The position numbers and the translations under genes were made by a program. A stretch of 64,000 nucleotides of DNA, from positions 930,001 to 994,000 of the forward strand of contig JAHWDD010000012.1 of assembly GCA_023897205.1 (NCBI GenBank), in the 5' to 3' direction. Below are positions 55,963 to 64,000 of the stretch, one piece after another (the first letter of the stretch is position 1; each line of letters begins with the position of its first letter). The stretch is from Exophiala sp. HKRS030. Taxonomy: Eukaryota > Ascomycota > Eurotiomycetes > Chaetothyriales > Herpotrichiellaceae. The notes beneath the pieces are model-generated. The model was not told the origin of the DNA, made no database searches, and saw only the letters and a program-made list of their open reading frames with translations.

Positions 55963-58900
55963 AAGACTGGAAGTATGGCCGTGCTGGCGGCCTCGGGAGA
56001 ATCGCGAATAGTGCCATTCTACGGAAAGTCGGTAAATGCAAGATAGGAATGTTGTGATGTAGATGGCTGAATGATTGGTTGAATAGCACCGATATGTGAA
56101 AGAGAGCGCCGACAGGCCGTCCTGTTTGCACCAAGAAGGAAATGGTCAAGCTCAACACATGAACTTTCTCATGGCCTGGGCACTCATGGGTTGCAATAAA
56201 TTGCCTTTTATTCCGACGGATCTTGTTGCCGTATTGTTCTCCAGGTGCTCGTCAAATATTTTGATCATGTCGAGTCAACAACGTACCGCCGCGCTTGGAG
56301 AGACCTAGTGGGGGAGTATGATGTCGTCCAAAGAGAGATGATGTTGAACGACAGTCCACCCATCTGTCGTGAAACAAGCGATGCGTCAACTTAATCGTGG
56401 ATGTGGGTCTCAAGTCTCGACTCTTCTGTCACTCACGATGATGGTGTAAGTAACAGGATCCTTAGCCGGACTCCTGGCGCCCTGGACGAGAGGATTGAGA
56501 GTCGAGGTTGCTTGGTTGCCAGCAATAATAGTCACGAATGGTCCATGGATGTGGCGATTCGGGGCGAGTTCGTCAAGTTTGTCAGCTGGACTTGACGTCA
56601 TGGCCCAACAAAAGCTTGCGTGGCAGGAGCGACTATCGTCTTAGCAAGAGTCGCAGATAGAAAAAGGATGCCACTCACCTCCACTGATTCCACTGATTCC
56701 ACCGATGCTCGATATTATTGTGGCTCTTGTGGCTCTCGACAGCCGGAGGTCTGATTGCCAGTACTGTGGTACTGTGGTACTATGAACTACTCTTGGATGA
56801 TCCACTTCTCATTCCGTAAACCATGTCCGCCATGATGTCCGTGATAATATTAGTTCAGACGGGATGAACACACGACTTTTCGCAGATCTTTGTCGAGTTA
56901 CTCCGAACGGAGCATATTATTGAGCAAAAGGAGATGGCAGCGTGGGAGGGTGAGTCTTGAAAGTGACCGGAAACGTCTTCCACAAGACAAGAAGTCACCG
57001 AGTGCAGATGAATCACCACCTACCAAGTCCCTTGTTCGCTTGTTGAGGGCGGCTAGACATGACAACTTCTCAACCAGCCTTCTGGAAGGGGAATCGGGAC
57101 TCGGCTTTGATGTGATGGGCCATGTCGCCATCGCCCAGGAGTCCATGACAGTATCATTTTTACATACAATATGCCTACCGTCTTCACTACTCCGTACCTG
57201 CCTACTATGTAGTATGTCAAGTCCACACGGTGGTTCCTTCCCGAGGATTGCAACAAGGTCTTGCTCCGCTTTGTGCAGACCTTGTCTCGGAGTGCAGGCG
57301 CGACTGTGGGAGTTTGATCTTCGTTGTCCTTGCCCCAACTTTTGATTCTTGATTTCCTCAAGTTGTCCTTGAGCCGAGCTTTAGACTCGCGAGTCGCCAC
57401 TGGAGCCCCAACGACTAAAGAGTGTACGGAGTAACTAACTGTGCTAACTCACTAATCAACTAACTAGCACCTGGTTAGCTCAAGCAAGTAGGTGATTAGT
57501 ACGGAGTACCGAGTAGTTAGTCAATTGCAACTTGCCGTAGCCTCCTTCACTCTCCAGCCATCTTCATTTCAAGAGCCTGGAGCGTATCTATCTCAATGCT
57601 TGAAATTGCAGAATGGGTGCTAGTGATGACGCCAAACTTGGCCAAGCCCAGAAGTTGTGTTGGTTGCTATCTTACAGAGAGAGGGCTAGTCAATGCGTCC
57701 TGCCCGGCCGGACATTAGCACCTGCGTTGGTTCACGGCACCAACGGAGCGCCTGAGGCCTCGAGGCTACTTGATGCACCGAGTACGTACAGTAGGTGCAC
57801 CCAACAGGTGGCTTGTAGGTAGCCTAAAGGGTGTCCGGTACTGTAGGCTGCAGGTTAAACAACAGGGAACCTCTGTGGGAATAACAACGGGCCACTTCCA
57901 AGTCAAAAAGCTTAACCAGGTCCCAGCTACGGTGATAGGTTCTCCTAGACGATCTCCAAGCTTCACGGCCCCTAGGTGGCCCCTGTACTTGCATATTACA
58001 TATTGCATGTTGCAACCCTGGCCATCTCATCCCGGCATGTCGGACTGTGATTTTCTTGGACTTCTTGGGAAGCAATCTTTGACGGTTTTTTAATGCTCCA
58101 TACACTCCCTCGCCGCCGCCGCCCTCGCCCACGTTTTCTCCGCCCGAGCTGACGACGGCACTACTCCATACAACTTCCTCTTGTTCGTATCGGCGTCTCG
58201 AAGCGAAGACTTTGCCGTTCGTCTTTGCCAAATGGACACCTCACTCAATCTGGCTAGCATGTCGATGGCATGATCCACCTACCTCCGGAGCTTCGTCGTG
58301 GTGAATCCTTGATTTTCTCAAATGATGAACACTCGACTTGACCATTCTTGGAATCTTAGGTCCTTGACGCACTCGATCAACAATATTTCCGGTTGGTGGT
58401 TGGGTTGGCGTTGTCCACTTTTGATTTGCCATCCCGGCTTCAAAAGTGGATTTCCGCTCCACGGCCCTTGGGCCACTCACGGAAACCAATGCAGATGCCA
58501 GAAATCCCTATGCTGCTACCACCACCACCAAAAGCCTACGACGCCTTCTGAATATGCGGCTTTCTCTTTCGGTTTGGCCAGTACTGGCTCTTGGGTCTTG
58601 ATTCTTGACTCTTTCCATCTTCTCTCTATCCCACGGCCGCTTCTTATCGATCCCTTGCCTCTCGTCCTTCGTCACTCGCTTCTCGTCCACTTCAGTCTCT
58701 TCTGCTCCTCGTGTCCTTGCACCTCTCGTTTATTCCTCTCCTCGTCGCTTCGCCCTCGACTCACTCGCTTCGTCGATCTGCGAATCCATACTATACACCC
58801 TTGTGCCAGTCGCCTCTCCATAACTCGACACGCCCACGCCCAGGTTCATGTCAAATCATACATGACGGCCTCAACATCTCTCCCAACTCATCTATCGCCA

Positions 58901-59029
58901 TCCTATTCCATCCTGTTAACTCTGCATGATACAACTCGCACACTCTAGAAACCTCCCTCTCACCCCAGTCCTTCGCTTCACCTCCATCCTCAACCGACAT
59001 ACCTAGCTCCCACAAAACAACCGCTCTTC
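55963..59029. other. 3.1-kb gene-poor stretch with repeated TACGGAGTA
   Basis: It holds three TACGGAGTA/TACTCCGTA copies (57188-57196, 57425-57433, 57500-57508), a TCCACTGATTCCACTGATTC repeat (~56686-56703) and TACTGTGG repeats (~56760-56780). A strongly pyrimidine-rich leader before the DUF3405 gene covers about 58600-58780. The 208-codon plus-strand frame 58322-58948 lies in that leader, is low-complexity Leu/Ser/Arg and is not credible. Confidence 0.5.
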
Positions 59030-61241
59030 ATGACCACACGTAGGCTTACTCTCAGTGGTACCCGTTCCGAAATGGGTTTACTAGACGAGCCTCAAGAACC
59101 TGGAACTCCTCCGCCGTCATGGAGCCCAGCAAAACCAGAATTTTGGAAGAAACCCTCCAAATGGCAGATTTGTATGCCCAGGTTGACAATCGTCGCCAAA
59201 TTCTTTGCCACCATAATAGCTTTCATCATACTCGTCAGAATCATGGGCCAGACTGGCGGGAAGCCTCCCACACCTGCTGCTCCTCCGCCCAAACCCCCGT
59301 CGGAAGCGGAGATGATCGAAATGGCAAAGAATATTCCGTGGATATGGAAAGACTTCCCGCAGTATGTCGTCTTCCTATCTCTTCTTCATATGGTGTCAAC
59401 ATCTGACCTTTCATACGCAGACACGATGGTTTGACGCGCGGAACCTCACATTTGGATCTCTGCAAACCCCATGAGACAGACTGTGTTCGGAAAACACCAC
59501 ACCTCGTCCGGTACGATGGTATGAAGCATTTCCAGGAGTCACCTTCGGACGTCATCTCATGCATTGGCCCACGAGGTCTTCCTCTCAATGAAAGCGACGA
59601 AGATGCCATCTGGGCCTATCCTACTCGCGCAGAAGGTAAGCTAGTATTCTCACTCGCCCTGAGCTTTTGGCTGACATGATCTCAGGTGCCGTCGACCCTA
59701 TCTTGGGCTCATATGAAGCCGCAGGCCTGGACGGAGATGTATCGTTCGACCGGATAGGACGGCTCAAAGCCTATGGGCTTGAACAATTCGATGCCATTGA
59801 CCTGGAAGAGCTGAAAGGAGGCGGCGATGTTGACTTCGATGCCGTGGATTGGGGTACACTGCAAGAATCTTGCGCAGGAGCCAATCGACATCGTTTCAAA
59901 CCGCTGAAAGAGCGTCCAGAGAACTCGATCCAATACTCTAACCTCCGGCACAAACATGATCAGCCACCTTCAAAGAGCCTGTCTTCCACACTGGATCTCA
60001 ACACCAAGACCAAGCGAACCGCCATCTTGGTTCGCGTTTGGACTGGCGCCAAATGGACGGCTGACGCAGTCATGAACATTAGAGCGATGATTGCTGAGGC
60101 GTCTTTGGCTAGTGGTGGCAAGTATCAGGTCTTCCTACTGCTTCATGTCAAGGATGAGTCTGTGCCATTGTTCGTTGGTGAAGATGAGCCACAGGCTACC
60201 ATCAACAAGTACATTCCACCAGAATTTCGATCTATAACCGAAGTTTGGAATCATGCCCAAATCCGCAGTCTGTATTCAAATCTTGCTGAGCACGCCTTCG
60301 TCGGCCGTTCGCCGTGGATGATTGTCCAATGGTTTGCCCGCAATCATCCCGAATTCGACTTTTTCTACCAATGGGAGTTCGACGTTCGTTACACCGGCCA
60401 CTATCTTGATTTCTTCGAAGGAGTGTCCAACTTCGGTCGCAATCAACCACGGAAAGGGCTCTGGGAGCGTTCTGGGAGAGTCTACATTCCCTCGTTCCAT
60501 GGCGACTATAACACCAAGTTCCGGCAAAGCACTCGAGAGGAAGACCCTCACCATGTCTGGGGTCCCGTCTCGGTCGAGGGTGTCAAGCCTCGTGGGCCGA
60601 AGCCTCCTGTACCCGAATCCGAAGACAACTATGAATGGGGAGTAGGTGAAGATGCAGATTGGATTGGATTTTTACCCAGCTTCAACGTTACCGGGACGAA
60701 CTGGTGGTTCAAAGATTTTCTCTGGGGCTATGCTCAAGGCAAATCGACGCCTCGCCGGGCGACGTTGATCGCTCAAGGAAGGGTCAGTCGACGAGTTTTG
60801 GAGATTATGAATTATGAAAACGCCGAAAATGGACATCATATCGACGCCGAGATGTTTCCACAGACGATGTGTCTTCATCATGGACTCAAATCTGCCACTT
60901 ATCCACATCCTGTATTCGGCGACCGGCACTGGCCTGCTGATGCCTTGCAAAAGACGTTTAACGGAGGTCCTTTCGGACAGGCTGGTGGCTATTGGAATAG
61001 CACGTTCAGCAAATGGAACGAGCATGCTTGGACCAACACAACATGGTATTACAGCTCAGCCCAAGCCATGCCGATCTACCAACGACTCCTTGGTGTCACA
61101 TCTCTCGAGAGTGGTGGTCAAGAATGGGAAGACGCATATGGTCGAACCGTCGTTCGGCCCATGCTGCTCCATCCGGTGAAAGGTGCGAAGTCTTGGCTCT
61201 GGAGCCAGGGAGAATGGCTTCAAACCAAAGGTGGAAAATAA
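59030..61241 (+). CDS. DUF3405 type II membrane protein
   Basis: Three exons (59030-59361, 59421-59635, 59686-61241) with 59- and 50-nt introns give 700 residues. A short basic cytosolic N-terminus precedes one membrane helix (about 52-72, LTIVAKFFATIIAFIILVRI), then a Pro-rich stem (KPPTPAAPPPKPPSE) and a large luminal domain. The luminal part has WEFDVRYTGHYLDFFEGV with acidic pairs, WDVR-like and HHIDAEMFPQTMCLHHGLK segments typical of fungal DUF3405 proteins, which look like Golgi glycosyltransferases. NVTGTNWW, NSTFSKW and NTTWYYSS contain N-glycosylation sequons. No donor or acceptor is known. The topology strongly suggests a Golgi role. Confidence 0.85.
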
Positions 61242-62416
61242 TTGTCGTTGAAGCAATTGTGCATCAGCATCAGCATCAGCATCGGAGTCAGGCGTGAGGA
61301 CATTTGACTCGAGCCAAACAAATCTTGTGCTCAAACTCATACTGCGCCCTCAGTGTCGCAGCTAGGTCGGTTTGCTTTCAGGCCCCGAGCAATTGAGTGT
61401 CTTGTTTGAACTGTTTTGGGAAGGTTTGCGTCCCTGTATATATGGGTTGGTGGTTGGGTTGCATTGCTGCGTTATTGGGATGAACACTTGGAATTTGGAA
61501 ACCAAGAGACGAGACATTGACATATACACGACGACATGTTGATTCAAGTTTGAGACTAGGTGGTACCCAGGAGGATCACATGGACAAACACATGCACAGT
61601 TGCCACATAATAGGCCAACACAGACCTAGATATAGACCATACAGTCGGTGTACGACTGACAGTGACAATAATATTAATGAAATCATTGCACATACATAAG
61701 CTCAACCCGCAGGAACTCTTGCTCAAGCTGACCATGACATGTGAAGCTGAGATGGTGACTACGGAGTGACTGGCTAGAGTGGTGGTGGATATTGCTGACG
61801 GCAGGATGCAGAGCCGACTCCGAGTCCGAAGTAGCTGGCGACTGTCTCACAAAGGATCTTAACTGGCACACGCGGGAACGTGAGGAGCACCTGACTGGGT
61901 GCTGGGTAATAATGAGTTGTCTGGATTCTGGATAGCGGTGGACACGCTGAAGAGTCTCAGGGCTCAAGGGTCAAGAGTCAAGAATCTAACGATGTGAATG
62001 GACCTTGTCTATTCGTTCGTCCGCCGTTGAGTCCTGAGTACCTTCATCGGTCGGGTCGGGTACTCCCCGCTTGGGTTCCGGCCGAGGGGCTCTTGTTAGG
62101 TCCTTTGCTTACTTGAACCACCTAGTTAGCAACTTAGTATCACGCGTTCAACTACCTTAGTTACTAGGCACCTACTAGGTACCGTGTACTCTGTAGTTAT
62201 GTGGCAGCTAGTGTGGCAGCTAGTGAGGCAGTTAGTAACGACTGACTCCCCCGTCTTAACTCCATCCTTATGCTGCAACCCACATCAACCAGTCTCTTTA
62301 TCCCGACATTCTACGACTAACCTGTGGTAGCCTGTAGGCTCTTTCACACTCATCATATCGACTTTGGCTTGCATCTTTGGGAGCGCGCATGTCCAATATA
62401 TGGCTTTTGAAACCTA
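61242..62416. other. Intergenic, DUF3405 to proline-rich gene
   Basis: A (CATCAG)n-type run lies just after the stop at about 61262-61282. A near copy of the recurrent motif (TACGGAGTG) is at 61760-61768. The CTAGGTACC/TAGTTAC-rich sequence at about 62120-62230 includes a direct repeat GTGGCAGCTAGTGTGGCAGC. No gene is recognised. Confidence 0.5.
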
Positions 62417-64000
62417 ATGTCCACAAATCCTTTCCGCCGTAGTTCGTTCAAAGACGCTGCTGGTGCTGGTGCTGGCAGTGGTCCCAAACTACCTGATTCA
62501 ATTCCATTGCCAGCGGATCACCGCGGCTCCAGTCCTGTTCCCTTATCTGTCGATACTAGAGGCGAGTGAACCTCCGCCCAATACTCAGATCCAATTCCAG
62601 TCCATGACTGACCGGTGCCATCGTTGATGCAGTTTCCAACGCATCACAAAAACATGTGAACTTCGCTTCCCCACCCGATATCATCTCGCCAGCATCATAT
62701 CCCCCGTCCCCAGAGTCCTCGAGACAAGAAGTCCCCTACCCTCCCACGAACCCTGTCCAATCCGGGTACCAGCGCACCACCTATAACCAGCCGCTCTCCG
62801 ACGACTCGTTCCTGGCAGGGCCATCCGCGGAGAATCATGACAAGGCGTTTGAACAAGCGTGGAACAATACCATAGCAAATGCTGGGGTCTCGTCACCGCC
62901 TGTGGTTTCTTATCCATCGACGAAAGAGGATGCTGTGACAAATACACTGGGGCGTTTTGCTAGTAGAGCACAGCGAGCTGGCAATGAGTCTGGTCAAGTG
63001 GGCTCTTCACACCAGGCAATGGATGTGAATGCATTCACGAAGCTTCTGCTTACGGGGGAAAGAGAAAACGTTGTCCCTCGAGATCGGGTGGCGCAAGAAA
63101 GCTTCCCTATGAACAACTTAGTACCAGTAAGTGAAAGCAGCTCCAGCGCGGATACAGCATCGATCTCACAGCGCTCGCTCTTCGAGACTGTACAACCGTC
63201 GGTTGAAGAAGAAAGCCCTCGATCTTCGTACGAGGCAGAGTCGAAAGAAGTCACGCAAGATCGACAGACTGCGTCAACCACAGATGCTCGAAAGAAACCA
63301 CCTCCACCAAAGAGTCGAAGGGGAAAGCCCCTCAGAGAATCTACCGGCGAGCAAGAGGCCAAACAGAACTTCAACAAATTTATCGATTCTCTTTCTATGC
63401 CTGTCGGCCGTACTGTCAGCACTGAAAATCCTGTTCTCAGGTCTCCGACAGTAGAATCGGGTCAAACACCGGAACTCGTCGGCAACACAGACGCGAACGA
63501 ACAATCTGTCAAAAGAACTCCTCCAGCACCTCCTCTTGCCCGTCGAAAGAGTCAACAAGTACCGGGCAAGCCTTTGTTGACAAGGAGTAGCTCTTCTCGA
63601 TATTCTGTTTTGAGCGAATACGATGCTCCTCCAAGTCCGTCGGCAACAAACACTACCTTCAAAGCACCACCCCCGCCTCCTTCGCGACGAACTACTGCCA
63701 CCAACGAACGCCGTCCTTCATTTGACGTGAAATCGGTTCCCGAGGATGGACAATTTGTCACGGGTGCCTCAGATTCGGACCTCTTTAACAGCGAGCCACG
63801 GCCCGGAATGGCACGAACCCCATCATATATGAAGCGAAACAGCCCAGGACTGCCTCCTCCTATCCCTCCTCCTCGTCGCGGGCGGGGATCTAGCCGTAGT
63901 AGTGTCGAAACTCAGCGTCCATCTATGGCAACACTCGGACTCACGGATGGGGGCGGGAGTCAAAGGGATAGCGGCGACATAGATCGGACGGACATTTTGG
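62417..64000 (+). CDS. Proline-rich, SH3-ligand-like protein, 3' part missing
   Basis: ATG 62417 (MSTNPFRRSSFKDAAGAGAG) opens exon 1, ending at 62561. Exon 2 starts at 62633 and is open to the window edge, giving at least 504 residues. The intron 62562-62632 has a GC donor (AG|GCGAGT) with a CTGAC branch and TGCAG acceptor; reading through would stop at TGA a few codons on. The protein is disordered and Ser-rich with four proline/arginine clusters (KKPPPPKSRR, TPPAPPLARRK, APPPPPSRR, LPPPIPPPRRGR). These fit class II SH3 ligands, as in cortical actin or endocytic scaffolds. A conserved-looking AFTKLLLTG segment precedes them. I do not recognise the family. Confidence 0.75.

Noticed and set aside
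58322..58948. 208-codon plus-strand frame before the DUF3405 gene
   Set aside because: It lies in a pyrimidine-rich leader; the Leu/Ser/Arg low complexity is what a CT-rich sequence gives in any frame.

Overview
This window is nuclear DNA of a filamentous ascomycete (Pezizomycotina). The genes are split by short GT-AG introns, mostly 47-80 nt, with CTAAC/CTGAC-like branch points. Neighbouring genes are functionally unrelated, and the gene set is typically fungal: trehalose-6-phosphate synthase, a Fus3/Kss1-type MAP kinase, a Zn(II)2Cys6 regulator, a CFEM-like surface protein, DUF3405 and DUF7702 proteins, and a mitochondrial calcium uniporter. Base composition looks moderate. A Eurotiomycetes/Chaetothyriales-like source is a guess only.

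Layout from left to right: the 3' end of an aconitase gene; a LACTB2-like metallo-beta-lactamase protein (+); a gag-like orphan (-); uroporphyrinogen-III synthase (-); a small unknown gene (+) convergent with a mitochondrial calcium uniporter (-); a short double-stranded-RNA-binding protein (-); an intron-containing tRNA-Ser(UGA) (+). Then come complex I NDUFA9 (-) divergent with proteasome RPN9 (+), mitochondrial uS17 (+) convergent with TPS1 (-), a Zn2Cys6 regulator (-) divergent with farnesyltransferase beta RAM1 (+), a LINE remnant, a CFEM-like membrane protein (+), a Fus3/Kss1 MAPK (-), SEC24 (-), a DUF7702 seven-TM protein (-), RPS19 (+), an RBR ubiquitin ligase (+), a Rieske oxygenase (+), a DUF3405 type II membrane protein (+) and a proline-rich protein (+) that runs off the right edge.

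Most of the window is housekeeping: mitochondrial energy and calcium, translation, proteasome, secretion, haem and trehalose. There is no biosynthetic cluster, CRISPR or intact transposon. RAM1 and the MAPK both act in yeast pheromone/morphogenesis signalling, but their proximity (about 6 kb) shows no sign of co-regulation.

The two most useful observations are these. First, at least three well-conserved genes (the Zn2Cys6 regulator, RAM1 and RPS19) are each exactly one base short in a C/G-rich run, and two more genes (CFEM-like, RBR) may be as well. Because RPS19 is essential, consensus errors in the assembly are more likely than mutation. Second, the 9-mer TACGGAGTA (or its complement) occurs seven times in the window, always between genes, where about 0.5 would be expected by chance. 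I do not see a convincing new multi-gene system here.
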